From contig CAZCVE010000048.1 in the NCBI GenBank assembly GCA_964502175.1, forward strand, positions 1-64,000: a DNA stretch of 64,000 nt, written 5' to 3'. The notes under the pieces are model-generated. The model was not told the DNA's origin. It worked only from the letters and a program-made list of their open reading frames with translations, and searched no databases. The first letter of the stretch is position 1. Every line of letters begins with the position of its first letter. Origin of the DNA: JAFLCL01 sp964502175 (lineage in GTDB: Bacteria; Myxococcota_A; Polyangia; Polyangiales; Sandaracinaceae). Shown here in pieces: positions 46,919 through 55,534 of this stretch. A program made the translations under genes and the position numbers.

Positions 46919-48537
46919 CCCATCTCCGGCTGCCGCGTGTCTCCTCGTGGCCTGCGCACTTCGGCGCGGTGCTCTTCGCCTTCGTCGCGTGCGCGGGCTG
47001 CGTCACCACGCGTCCGCGCGCGCAGGTGATCATCGACGTCATCGCGGAGCCAGGCGTCGCCGCGGAGGCACGCGAGCTCTACGTGGACGTGCGAGGGGGG
47101 CCGTCGTTCGACGCGCTCGAGGACAAGCTCGAGGAGCGGCTCGAGCCGCCGTTCGGCTTCCCCGTGACGCTCACGATCGTGCCCGAGGCGGACGACACGT
47201 CACGCGTGTTCGAGGTGGTGGTGCGCGCGACCGATCGCGGCGGCCGCATCATCGGACGGCGCAGCATGCGGGGTCGCTTCCTCCCCGCGACGACGACGTA
47301 CGTGCAGCTCGTCCTCGAGGACTGCTGCCGCCTGGTCGCCCCGACGTGCGGTGCGGACGAGACGTGCTCCGACTGCGCGTGTGTGCCCGTCGTGATCGTC
47401 GATCCGACGGAGGACGCGGGCATGTTGATCGACGCGGCGCAGGGCGATGCGGGCCCCGAGACCGATGCGAACGTGGACGCCGACCTCGGGATGGTCGACG
47501 TAGGCGTGGACGCAGGCGGCTGCAGCGAGAGCGCTCCCTGCGCCGCGATGCCGTGCCACACGGCGAGCTGCGTCGGCGGCGCGTGCAGCTACACGCCGCT
47601 CTGCACGGGCGCGCAGGTGTGCTGCGAGGGTCTGTGCGCGGACAACTGCGACTGTATGCGCCGCAGGCGCGGCGACGAGTGTCGCGCAGGGATCGACGTG
47701 TGTGATGCGCCAGAGCGGTGCGACGGCGTCTCGCCCGTGTGTCCGGTCGACGTCGTGCACGCTGCCGGCGCGGTGGCCTGCGGGCCCGCGGTGGATGCGT
47801 GTGACCTCACGGAGCAGTGCGACGGTGTCTCTCTCGCGTGCCCTCCGAACCAGTTCCAGCCTGCAGGCGTCACGTGCGCCGCGGGATCGTGCGACGGTCT
47901 CGGTGCGTGCACCACGTGCATGCCGGGCGCGCCCTGTGCGCCTCCGGGTCAGCCGTGCGCGACGGGGATGTGGAGCTGCTCGGGCACGCCGGCGTGCGTC
48001 GTCAACGGCAACGCCGCCGCGACCGTCGTGTGCCGCGCTGCGGCCGGGCCGTGCGACGAAGCGGAGCACTGCACCGGGTCGTCACCGGCCTGTCCGGACA
48101 ACGCCTACCGCACGAGCGGCGTGTGCCGACCGTCCGCGGGCCCGTGTGACGTCGCCGACTCCTGCAACGGCTCGGGCGCCGCGTGCCCGACGGACGCGCG
48201 CGCGAGCGGCAGCCTTCCCTGTCGCCCGGTCGCCGACGAGTGCGATCGCCTCGAGACGTGCGATGGGAGCAGCGTCGCGTGCCCCGCCGACACCCTCGCG
48301 CCGGCGGGCATGACGTGCGGTGTCGTCGGCTCCGATCCGGACTGCACGTCCTCCTCGATGTGCACCGGACTGAGCGCGACGTGTCCTGGGGCGAGCACCG
48401 AAGGACAGGCATGTCGCTGCAACGGCACCTGCTCGAGCGGCTACTGCATCACGGCGTGCTCGGGCGGCTACATCTGCTGTGAGGCGTCACGCGAGTGCTA
48501 CCACTACACCGACGGCATCACCTGCCCGCTGTCGTAG
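46915..48537 (+). CDS. Cysteine-rich lipoprotein with disintegrin-like repeats (paralogue B)
   Basis: 540 residues, the same architecture as the preceding protein: lipobox CAGC, an N-terminal beta domain (AREL YVDVRGGPSFDALEDK... then TTTYVQLVLEDCC), an Asp-rich linker, about five repeats of the CR/CD/DG-x-S/CP-x-D type, and a cysteine-rich tail ending GYICCEASRECY. The pair is an evident tandem duplication that has since diverged. GTG 46915 overlaps the upstream TGA (GTGA), giving coupled translation; an earlier in-frame GTG at 46906 is possible. Confidence 0.72.
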   Translation: MTHLRLPRVSSWPAHFGAVLFAFVACAGCVTTRPRAQVIIDVIAEPGVAAEARELYVDVRGGPSFDALEDKLEERLEPPFGFPVTLTIVPEADDTSRVFEVVVRATDRGGRIIGRRSMRGRFLPATTTYVQLVLEDCCRLVAPTCGADETCSDCACVPVVIVDPTEDAGMLIDAAQGDAGPETDANVDADLGMVDVGVDAGGCSESAPCAAMPCHTASCVGGACSYTPLCTGAQVCCEGLCADNCDCMRRRRGDECRAGIDVCDAPERCDGVSPVCPVDVVHAAGAVACGPAVDACDLTEQCDGVSLACPPNQFQPAGVTCAAGSCDGLGACTTCMPGAPCAPPGQPCATGMWSCSGTPACVVNGNAAATVVCRAAAGPCDEAEHCTGSSPACPDNAYRTSGVCRPSAGPCDVADSCNGSGAACPTDARASGSLPCRPVADECDRLETCDGSSVACPADTLAPAGMTCGVVGSDPDCTSSSMCTGLSATCPGASTEGQACRCNGTCSSGYCITACSGGYICCEASRECYHYTDGITCPLS

Positions 48538-48558
48538 CGCCCCGCGACTCTGACGCAT

Positions 48559-48575
48559 GACGCGGAGCGCGCGTC
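48559..48575. terminator. Hairpin GACGCG-GAGCG-CGCGTC between convergent genes
   Basis: A perfect 6-base stem with a 5-base loop in the 39 bases between the cysteine-rich operon and the minus-strand AgmX-type gene, ending one base before the latter's stop. Probably a bidirectional terminator; no T-tract. Confidence 0.45.
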
Positions 48576-48576
48576 G

Positions 48577-50022
48577 TCAGCGCTGCTGCTCGAAGACGAA
48601 CGGGAAGCGGAACTGCACGCTGCCGCCCGTCGGGCCCGGCGTGAAGCGGAAGCCGCGCACGCGGGTCTCGATGCAGCGCGAGACGACGTCCGAGCCCATG
48701 CCGTTCTCGATCGTGCGTACGCCCGAGACCGAGCCGTTCTCCTCGATGGTCATCTGGATCTCGACGCGCCCACGCAGGCTCGGATCGCTGAGGATCGCGT
48801 GCTCGTAGCAGGCCGTGATCAGCGCGCGGCGGCGCTGGATCATGCGCACGACCTCCGCCTGATCGAACTCTCCGTCGCCATCGCGGATCTCGACGTCGTC
48901 GTCCACGGGCGGGTGGTACGAGAACCTCGGCCCCACTTCGGTCACCGTCGGACCCTCGTCGCGAGGACCGGTGGGGCGTGTGTCCATGCCACTGATCGGG
49001 AAGTCGCCCGCGATCGGGCCGCCGCCGGTGCGGTCACGGATCATCGGCGTGTTCGTCGCGATGTCGACGCCGCCGTTCACCTGATCGAAGACAGCCTGCT
49101 GACTCACCGGAGGCGCGCCGCCTGCGAGCGTGTTCTCGATGGAGCTACCGATGCCGATCGCCCCGATCAGCTGCGTGACGGCCTGCGTGCCCTCGGCGAC
49201 CGCGAGCGCGGCCTCGTCCGCCGACATCGGTGACGGCGACGGATTCGGGCTCGGACGATCCGGGCGCGGTGTCGGCGGCGTGTCGTTGTCCGCGACCGTC
49301 GTGTCGTCGGGCGTCGGGTCGTCCGTCGTGGGCGTCTCGTCGTCGGGCGTCTCGACGGGCGGATCGGGCGGCTGCGGGTCGTCGTCGAAGATCAGCTCGG
49401 CGACGTGATCGGGCACGCGATCGATCCCGCGGGTCATCGGCCAGTCCGCGCTCTCGAGGTAGACGACGAAGCCGAAGTGTCCGAGGAACGAGCACGCGAC
49501 GAGCGCGGTGAAGATCATGTCGATCTGACCGATCCAGCTCGCGCGAACCGCGGCGGGCAGCGACGGCAGCTGTCGCTTCGGCGCCGCGGCCGCGAGCTGG
49601 AAGAGCAGCGTCGTGCCCGCGATCACGAGCTTTCCGCGGCTCTTGGGGTCGAGCACCACGTCCTCGTCCCGGCCCTCGATCTCGCGTGACCCCGTGAGCG
49701 TCGCGACGCGCGCCTTCATCGAGGCGCGGACGTGCAGCGTGGCCACTCCGTCGCGCGTCGTGACGAGCACGTGCGGCGTCGCGAGGCCCGGCACGCACAG
49801 CGAGGCCGTCGCTTGCGAGCCGATCACGATCGGCGACGACAGCGAGAGCGTGCGCTCGTCGAGCCGTCCGTCGCTCGACACGATGCCCAGCCGGATCACC
49901 TCGGCCTTGTCCTGCGCCACGCCCACCGCGCGCATCGCCATGGTCATCGAACCAGGGGTCATCGAGCCAGGGGTCATCGAACCGGGCTTGTTCGCGGGTC
50001 CCCGCGCCTGCTTCTGGTCCAT
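48577..50022 (-). CDS. AgmX/PglI C-terminal domain protein (TonB-like, gliding-type)
   Basis: 481 residues. N-terminal part with a short GSMTP repeat and a beta-rich domain (about 40-150) resembling an FHA-like or adventurous-gliding domain. One membrane helix (about 170-190) is followed by a long Pro/Asp-rich stretch (about 205-265), then low-complexity sequence, then the C-terminal AgmX/PglI domain (about 390-481): RRRALITACYEHAILSDPSLRGRVEIQMTIEENGSV...CIETRVRGFRF. It probably spans the periplasm and transmits inner-membrane energy or contacts an envelope complex, as TonB does. Gliding function is inferred from relatives only. Confidence 0.78.
   Translation of the reverse strand: MDQKQARGPANKPGSMTPGSMTPGSMTMAMRAVGVAQDKAEVIRLGIVSSDGRLDERTLSLSSPIVIGSQATASLCVPGLATPHVLVTTRDGVATLHVRASMKARVATLTGSREIEGRDEDVVLDPKSRGKLVIAGTTLLFQLAAAAPKRQLPSLPAAVRASWIGQIDMIFTALVACSFLGHFGFVVYLESADWPMTRGIDRVPDHVAELIFDDDPQPPDPPVETPDDETPTTDDPTPDDTTVADNDTPPTPRPDRPSPNPSPSPMSADEAALAVAEGTQAVTQLIGAIGIGSSIENTLAGGAPPVSQQAVFDQVNGGVDIATNTPMIRDRTGGGPIAGDFPISGMDTRPTGPRDEGPTVTEVGPRFSYHPPVDDDVEIRDGDGEFDQAEVVRMIQRRRALITACYEHAILSDPSLRGRVEIQMTIEENGSVSGVRTIENGMGSDVVSRCIETRVRGFRFTPGPTGGSVQFRFPFVFEQQR
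49943..49987. repeat. 15-bp tandem repeat, three copies (GSMTP)
   Basis: Three units of GTCATCGAACCAGGG type with one or two changes each, coding GSMTP on the minus strand in the extreme N-terminus of the AgmX-type protein. Copy number could vary among strains. Confidence 0.75.
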
Positions 50023-50095
50023 CGTGATCTCCTCGAGCGCGCGGCGCCGAAAGACACCTCGCTTCCGCTTCGACCGCGGCCCCCGGGAGAAGTTC

Positions 50096-50132
50096 CCGAC
50101 GTCGGTTCGGGGGGCGATTGTCGAGCCCGAAC
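50096..50132. promoter_or_regulatory. Palindrome and inverted repeat in a divergent intergenic region
   Basis: CCGACGTCGG (50096-50105) is followed by GTTCGGG-14-CCCGAAC (50105-50111 and 50126-50132). They sit between the divergent AgmX-type and FG-GAP genes and could be operator half-sites. No clear -10 is visible for either gene. Confidence 0.35.
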
Positions 50133-50153
50133 GTCGTGTGCGAGCGTCTCGTC

Positions 50154-51683
50154 ATGCGTCCTTCGCTTCGCTCGTCGTCCATCGCGGCGATCTCGCTGTC
50201 GGTCCTCGGAGCCTGCGGCGATGGCGCGCCGCCAGCCGGTGGCCTCGACGCCGCGCGGCGTGACGCTGCGCAGACGGAGGACGCGTTCGCCGAGACGGCC
50301 GACGCGTTCGTCGACCCGCTCGACGCGCCGATGAGCCCGCTCGACGCGCCGACGATCCCGATCGATGCGCCGATGAGCGCGGTCGATGCGCCGACGGTGA
50401 TGGCGGATGCGCCTTCGACGGCCATCGATGCCTTCGGCTTGGATGGCTCGCCCTCGCCCTTCGACGCACGCGTGACGCCCGACGCTGGAACCGACGCCGC
50501 GGTGACTGCGTGCACGGGCCTGGCGCCCGTCGCTGGCGATGGACGCGCCGAGGCTCGCTTCGGGACGTCGCGATGGTCGGCGCAGTTCAGCGGCAACTTC
50601 GTCTCGCTCTCGGGCGACACGGCCGTCGTCGGCAACGAGGGCGTGTGGGGCACCTCGGCGGGCTTCGTGCGCGTGTTCACGTGGGACGGCTGCACGGACA
50701 CGTGGTCGATGGAGGCCGAGCTCGTCGGCGCACGCACCACGCGCGACGACGCGTTCGGCGCGGCCGTCGCGCTCGACGGCGACACGCTCGCGGTGGGCGC
50801 GAACATGCGCCCCGACACGTCGAACACCGGCGCGGTGCACCTCTTCACGCGCTCGGGCACCACGTGGACGGAGGCAGCGATGCCGCTCTATCCGCCGACT
50901 GCCACGGGTGGTCGCTTCGGTCGTGCGCTCGGCCTCCACGGCAGCGTGCTCGCCGTCGGCGCCCCGTTCGGGAAGGACCCCTCGTCGGCGGTCACGTACA
51001 CCGGCGTGGTCGTGGTCTACACGCGAGGTCCCGGCGGCCGCTTCACGATGGCCGATCTCTTCGTGGGCTCGGGCGCCGTGCGCGACGACGCGTTCGGCTA
51101 CTCGCTCCACCTCGACGCCGACACGATGGTCGTCGGCGGGCCGGGCGCGTTCAACGACGCGGTCGTGCCCGCGCGTCGCGGCAAGGCGTGGGTCTTCACG
51201 GGCTCGGGCGGCACGTGGACCGAGGCCGCCGCGCTCACCGCGTCGGACGGCGCGAACGGCGACTGGTTCGGTCGCTCGGTCGCGCGCGCGAACGACGTGG
51301 TGCTCGTGGGCGCGCCGCGACACGACGTGCTCGCGGGCGACGGCAGCACGCTGAGCGACGCGGGCACCGTGTACGTGTTCACGCGCACGGCGGGCGTGTG
51401 GACGGAGAGCGCGCGCATCACCGCGTCGGACGCGAGCGCCGACGCGCGCTTCGGCTTCACCGTCGGGATGATCTCGAGCGATCGCTTCGTCGTGGGCGCC
51501 GCGGGCAGCGGTCGCGTCTACTCGTTCACGCGCGCGGGCACCGGCTGGTCCGAGGACGCGGTGATCCACACCGCGTGCAGCGACGCGCTCGGCTACACGC
51601 TCGACGTGGACGGCCAGCTCGCGATCAGCGGTCGACCGACGGGCGTCCTCGATCTCGCCGATCCCGACGACACCTGCCTCTGA
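50154..51683 (+). CDS. FG-GAP-like beta-propeller lipoprotein
   Basis: 509 residues. Signal with lipobox LGAC (about C21), an extended Asp/Ala/Pro linker (about 30-120) made of DAPxxxxDAP units, then about seven propeller blades each ending in a D-x-D/A-x2-VVG-type strand (GDTAVVGN, GDTLAVGA, GSVLAVGAP, ADTMVVGGP, NDVVLVGAP, SDRFVVGAA, GQLAISG) and interleaved by FTW/FTR-type strands. This matches FG-GAP/integrin-alpha-like propellers of exported bacterial proteins. Role unknown, probably adhesion or binding. The start is uncertain: ATG 50154 is used because it begins the signal peptide. Confidence 0.75.
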   Translation: MRPSLRSSSIAAISLSVLGACGDGAPPAGGLDAARRDAAQTEDAFAETADAFVDPLDAPMSPLDAPTIPIDAPMSAVDAPTVMADAPSTAIDAFGLDGSPSPFDARVTPDAGTDAAVTACTGLAPVAGDGRAEARFGTSRWSAQFSGNFVSLSGDTAVVGNEGVWGTSAGFVRVFTWDGCTDTWSMEAELVGARTTRDDAFGAAVALDGDTLAVGANMRPDTSNTGAVHLFTRSGTTWTEAAMPLYPPTATGGRFGRALGLHGSVLAVGAPFGKDPSSAVTYTGVVVVYTRGPGGRFTMADLFVGSGAVRDDAFGYSLHLDADTMVVGGPGAFNDAVVPARRGKAWVFTGSGGTWTEAAALTASDGANGDWFGRSVARANDVVLVGAPRHDVLAGDGSTLSDAGTVYVFTRTAGVWTESARITASDASADARFGFTVGMISSDRFVVGAAGSGRVYSFTRAGTGWSEDAVIHTACSDALGYTLDVDGQLAISGRPTGVLDLADPDDTCL

Positions 51684-51686
51684 TCG

Positions 51687-51715
51687 CTGGACGTTCCGCG
51701 CGCCGGCTCTAGAAA
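51687..51715 (+). promoter_or_regulatory. Promoter CTGGAC-17-TAGAAA before the crtI-like gene
   Basis: -35-like CTGGAC (51687-51692), 17-base spacer, TAGAAA (51710-51715), ending 8 bases before ATG 51724. No ribosome-binding site. Confidence 0.38.
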
Positions 51716-51723
51716 TCGCCGCG

Positions 51724-53361
51724 ATGACGCGCACCGCGATCGTGATCGGCTCGGGCTTCGGTGGCCTCGCGACGGCGCTGCGCCTGTCGGCGATGGGCCT
51801 GCGCGTCACGGTGCTCGAGAAGCTCGATGGCCCCGGGGGTCGCGCGTACACGCGGCGCGAGGCGGGCTTCACCTTCGACATGGGCCCCACGGTGCTCACG
51901 GTGCCGCACTTCATCGAGGAGCTCTTCGCGCTCGAGAAGGGCGCGCACGGTCTCGACGAGCCGGACTTTCCTCCGCACACGCGCCCCTCGTCGGGCGGGG
52001 GCGGGCGCATCACCACGGGCATCTCGAGCGGGCCTCGGACGAGCCGCTACGTCGAGATGGTGCCGATCCTTCCGTTCTATCGGATCTACTTCGAAGACCG
52101 AACGTACTTCGACTACGACGGCGATCCCGAGCGCACGCGCGCGCAGATCGCGCGCATCTCGCCGCGCGATCTCGCGGGCTACGAGCGCTTCCACGAGAAG
52201 GCGAAGGCCATCTTCGACCGCGGCTTCCTCGAGCTCGGCTACACGCACTTCACGACCGTCGGCTCGATGCTCGCGGTGCTGCCCGATCTCCTGAAGCTCG
52301 ACGCGGTGCGGCCGCTCTTCTCGATCGCGAGGGACTGCTTCGAGAGCGAGAAGCTGCGCGCGGTGTTCTCGTTCGAGCCGCTGCTCGTGGGCGGCAACCC
52401 GCTCGCGGTGCCCGGCATCTACGCGATGATCCACTTCGTCGAGAAGACGTGGGGCATCCACTTCGCGAAGGGCGGCACGGGCGCGCTGGTGTCGGCGCTC
52501 GTGAAGAAGCTCGAGGAGCTCGGCGGCTCGATCCGCTACGGCACCGAGGTGCGATCGATCGACGTGATCGACGGACGAGGCCTGCCTGCGCGCTCGCGCT
52601 TCGGACGTCGCCGCGTGCGAGGCGTGACGCTCGCGTCGGGGGAGGTGCTCGCGGCGGATCTCGTCGTGTCGAACGCCGACTACGCGCACACGTACGGCAC
52701 GCTCATCGATCCGCGCGTCCGCCTCGCGCACCACGACGCGCGCGTCGCGCTCGCGCGGCAGTCGATGTCGGTGGTGGTGATCTACTTCGGCTTCCGCGAC
52801 GAAGGCGCGCCGCTCGATCTCCAGCACCACAACATCATCCTCGGCCCTCGCTACGAGGAGCTCCTCACCGACATCTTCGATCGGAAGATCCTCGCCGCGG
52901 ACTTCTCGCAGTACCTGCACGTGCCGACGCTCACCGATCCGAGCCTCGCGCCGCCCGGACATCACGCGGCCTACACGCTCATCCCGGTCCCGCACAACGC
53001 ACCCCAGGGCAAACGCGCGTCGAAGATCGACTGGTCGATCGAGGGCCCGAAGCTCGTCCAGAAGGTCCTCTCGTTCCTCGAGACGCGCGGCTACATCCCC
53101 GACCTCGCGAAGCGCCTGGTGCACCAGAGCTACGTCACGCCCGACTACTTCGAGCACACGCTGAACAGCCACCTCGGCAACGCGTTCGGCCTCGAGCCGG
53201 TGCTCTGGCAGAGCGCGTTCTTTCGTCCGCACAACCGCAGCGAGGACATCGAGGGCCTCTACTGCGTGGGCGCCGGCTACCAGCCTGGCGGCGGCACGCC
53301 GAGCGTGATGATGAGCGCGAAGATCACGGCGCGCGCGATCCGAGACGACCTCGAGGCCTGA
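51724..53361 (+). CDS. Phytoene desaturase / CrtI-type carotenoid oxidoreductase
   Basis: 545 residues. N-terminal FAD fold IVIGSGFGGLATALRLSAMG, EKLDGPGGRAY and FDMGPTVLT, which is characteristic of CrtI-type enzymes; C-terminal GLYCVGAGYQPGGGTPSVMMSAKITA is the family signature. It desaturates or oxidises carotenoid precursors (phytoene-type) with FAD. No crtB, crtE or other carotenoid genes are next to it in this window, so it might be a stand-alone desaturase or a relative such as CrtD/CrtO; which one cannot be told. Confidence 0.85.
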   Translation: MTRTAIVIGSGFGGLATALRLSAMGLRVTVLEKLDGPGGRAYTRREAGFTFDMGPTVLTVPHFIEELFALEKGAHGLDEPDFPPHTRPSSGGGGRITTGISSGPRTSRYVEMVPILPFYRIYFEDRTYFDYDGDPERTRAQIARISPRDLAGYERFHEKAKAIFDRGFLELGYTHFTTVGSMLAVLPDLLKLDAVRPLFSIARDCFESEKLRAVFSFEPLLVGGNPLAVPGIYAMIHFVEKTWGIHFAKGGTGALVSALVKKLEELGGSIRYGTEVRSIDVIDGRGLPARSRFGRRRVRGVTLASGEVLAADLVVSNADYAHTYGTLIDPRVRLAHHDARVALARQSMSVVVIYFGFRDEGAPLDLQHHNIILGPRYEELLTDIFDRKILAADFSQYLHVPTLTDPSLAPPGHHAAYTLIPVPHNAPQGKRASKIDWSIEGPKLVQKVLSFLETRGYIPDLAKRLVHQSYVTPDYFEHTLNSHLGNAFGLEPVLWQSAFFRPHNRSEDIEGLYCVGAGYQPGGGTPSVMMSAKITARAIRDDLEA

Positions 53362-53393
53362 CCTCTCGTACGCTCGCGTCGTCGGAGGGCGTG

Positions 53394-54776
53394 ATGAAGC
53401 GCGGGCATCGGATCGAGCGGGTGGGGCGAGCAGCGTCGGTGAGCGAGGGCACGCTCGCGGTGGCTGGCGCCATCCTGTACGGCGTGGTCGACGCGAAGGG
53501 TCGGGTGGTGTTCGCCCCGCCGTCGAGCGTCTCGCTGGTGTCGGTGGGCGATCGCCTGTGGTCGTGGCGCGTCGAGCGACGTGAAGGCTCGACGGGCGTC
53601 GGGCGCGGAGATCTGGTGTGGACCCTCGAGCGCTACCTCGCGGCCGATGCGCGAGGCGCATCGCGCGAGTGGAGCCACACGCTCGGCACGCGCACCGAGA
53701 TCGGCGTCGCGGATCGACTTTCGTTCGTGCCGCGCACCGAGCACCGCGTGGTGGAGCTCGCGTACGCAGCAGAAGACTTCCCCGGCTCGGTGTTCGTCGT
53801 CCTCCGCGAGGACGGCACCGTCGTCGAGGTCGAGGACGACCGAGCGCGCGCGCTCGCGATCCTGCGTGGCGCGCCTGATCGACCAGCGATCGAGCCTGCG
53901 CCACGCGCGGAGCCACCGACGCCTTCCCTCACGTCCGACGACGCAGCGCTCGACGCGCTCGTCGCTGCCCCCGACGACGACGCAGCGCGCCTCCGCTACG
54001 CGGCTCAGCTCGGCGGCGCGCGCGGCGAGCTGATCCGCCTCTCGATCGATCGCGCGAAGGCGCCCGCACACCGCGAGCTCCTGAAGTCGAACGGCGCTGC
54101 GTGGGCCGCCGAGGAGATGGGCCTGATGAAGACGGGCCTCGCGTGGGACCGAGGCTTCGTCGTGCGCGGAACGACCGGTCGTGCGACGGAGGCGCAGCTC
54201 GCTCACCCGCACTGGCGGATGTTCCGTGAGGTGCCGGCGAACATGCAGCTCCCGATCGCCGAGCGCATGGACAGTCTGGAGCGCCTCGGCTGCTTCAACA
54301 CGGCGGCTTGGCTCGCGAAGCGGGCCCGTGCGTGGTCGCGGCTCGCCTCGCTGATCGCGCGACGCGCCGAGCTCGAGCTGCTCTCCGCGCAGCCCGATCG
54401 CTTTCCTGCGCTGACGGAGCTGCGCGTGTTCCTCGAGAACGGCGAGCCTTCGTTGGTCGTGGTGCCCGTGAGGCCCTTCACCCGGCTCGAGCTCTTCGGA
54501 GACATGCGCCTCGACGACGTGCCCGATCACCTCGCGCGGGTGGAGGCGCGCGGCGACGTCGCCGAGCTCGTGCTCACCGAGGGGCACGGTCACTCGGGAC
54601 GCGTGCGCTGGATCGCCGACGAGACAAGGCGATTTCGTCGCGTGAGCGCAGACGCGAAGCTCGCCCCGTCGCACTTCCTCGCGGTGCTCGAGCGTGTCGG
54701 TCGACGCGACTACGTGTCCGTCGATCACCCTGCGATCACCGCCAGCGAGCTCACGTCGTGGCTCGCTCAGTCGTGA
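53394..54776 (+). CDS. Protein with TIGR02996-type companion domain
   Basis: 460 residues. The N-terminal region (about 1-170) is beta-rich and unassigned. Residues about 183-225 (ALDALVAAPDDDAARLRYAAQL...GARGELIRLSIDRAKA) match the TIGR02996 repeat-companion domain, which in myxobacteria and planctomycetes accompanies leucine-rich repeats. The rest is not clearly repetitive. GGAGGG lies 4 bases before the ATG, and TACGCT further upstream gives a short leader. It ends 1 base before the stop of the convergent gene. Confidence 0.6.
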   Translation: MKRGHRIERVGRAASVSEGTLAVAGAILYGVVDAKGRVVFAPPSSVSLVSVGDRLWSWRVERREGSTGVGRGDLVWTLERYLAADARGASREWSHTLGTRTEIGVADRLSFVPRTEHRVVELAYAAEDFPGSVFVVLREDGTVVEVEDDRARALAILRGAPDRPAIEPAPRAEPPTPSLTSDDAALDALVAAPDDDAARLRYAAQLGGARGELIRLSIDRAKAPAHRELLKSNGAAWAAEEMGLMKTGLAWDRGFVVRGTTGRATEAQLAHPHWRMFREVPANMQLPIAERMDSLERLGCFNTAAWLAKRARAWSRLASLIARRAELELLSAQPDRFPALTELRVFLENGEPSLVVVPVRPFTRLELFGDMRLDDVPDHLARVEARGDVAELVLTEGHGHSGRVRWIADETRRFRRVSADAKLAPSHFLAVLERVGRRDYVSVDHPAITASELTSWLAQS

Positions 54777-54777
54777 G

Positions 54778-55515
54778 TCAGCGGCGCGTGCGCGCGCGGA
54801 TCGCCTCGTACGTCTCGTCGTCGAGCGTCCGATCCGCGACGTGGCGCTCGCGCAGCACGGCCGCGAGCTCACGCAGGCAGTCGCTCATCGCTGCGCCGTT
54901 GCAGTCGGCCTCGACGAGCACCGCGTCGGCCTCTTCTTCCAGCGCAGCCGAGGTGCCTGCGTCCGCGTCGCGCTCCATGCGCGCGAGCGCGACGTCGGCG
55001 AAGCTCGGGCTCGTGTCCGCGGTCTCGAACGGGCCTGCCACGTGGGCGACCTGATCGACGCGAAACCAATGATCCGAAGGGCTCGCGAGCATGTCGAGCA
55101 GCGCGCGGCCGATGCGCGGATCGGGCGGGTGATCGCGCAGCGACGCGATCGCGTCGGTGAAGCCGCGCCACCACCGCGCGCCGAGGGCGCTCGTCGCGTC
55201 GAGCCACGCGCCGAGGAGCGGGCTGCCTGAGCCTGGGTTCTCGTCGGCCAGCAGGCCGAACGTGTCGTTCGCTGCCGTCGAGAGCGCACGCAGCGCAGCG
55301 GACGGCGCGCGCTCGAACAGCGCGGGCCATGCGGCGAGATCGTCGAGCGTGACGATCGCGACGAGCTCGCCGTCGAGCGCGTCGCCGAGGACGCGGATCA
55401 CGTCGGCGAGATCGCTCGTGCGCTCGACCCGCCACGCGTCGAGCAGATCGCGGAGCAGCGCGTCGTCCCAGCGCGCTGCGAGGGCGCGCTCGATCAGCGG
55501 GTGGAGCTCGCTCAC
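54778..55515 (-). CDS. Unknown protein, mostly helical
   Basis: 245 residues, not recognised. It is soluble, alpha-helical and acidic, with motifs such as LGDALDGELVAIVTLDDLAAWPALFERAP and DHWFRVDQVAHVAGPFET. No signal peptide or membrane segment. The start is a GTG with TACGGT 6 bases upstream and no ribosome-binding site, so it should be leaderless. Its downstream neighbour, on the other strand, is the TIGR02996-type gene; no functional link is visible. Confidence 0.58.
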   Translation of the reverse strand: MSELHPLIERALAARWDDALLRDLLDAWRVERTSDLADVIRVLGDALDGELVAIVTLDDLAAWPALFERAPSAALRALSTAANDTFGLLADENPGSGSPLLGAWLDATSALGARWWRGFTDAIASLRDHPPDPRIGRALLDMLASPSDHWFRVDQVAHVAGPFETADTSPSFADVALARMERDADAGTSAALEEEADAVLVEADCNGAAMSDCLRELAAVLRERHVADRTLDDETYEAIRARTRR

Positions 55516-55521
55516 CGCGCG

Positions 55522-55527
55522 ACCGTA
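55522..55527 (-). promoter_or_regulatory. -10 box TACGGT, leaderless, minus strand
   Basis: TACGGT on the minus strand ends 6 bases before GTG 55515. It lies between that gene and the stop of the Pro-rich gene, which is transcribed in the same direction upstream. Confidence 0.42.
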
Positions 55528-55534
55528 CCGCGGA

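Noticed and set aside
50154..50520. Tandem DNA repeat array in the DAP linker
   Set aside because: The repetition is at protein level and codons vary; there is no exact DNA period.
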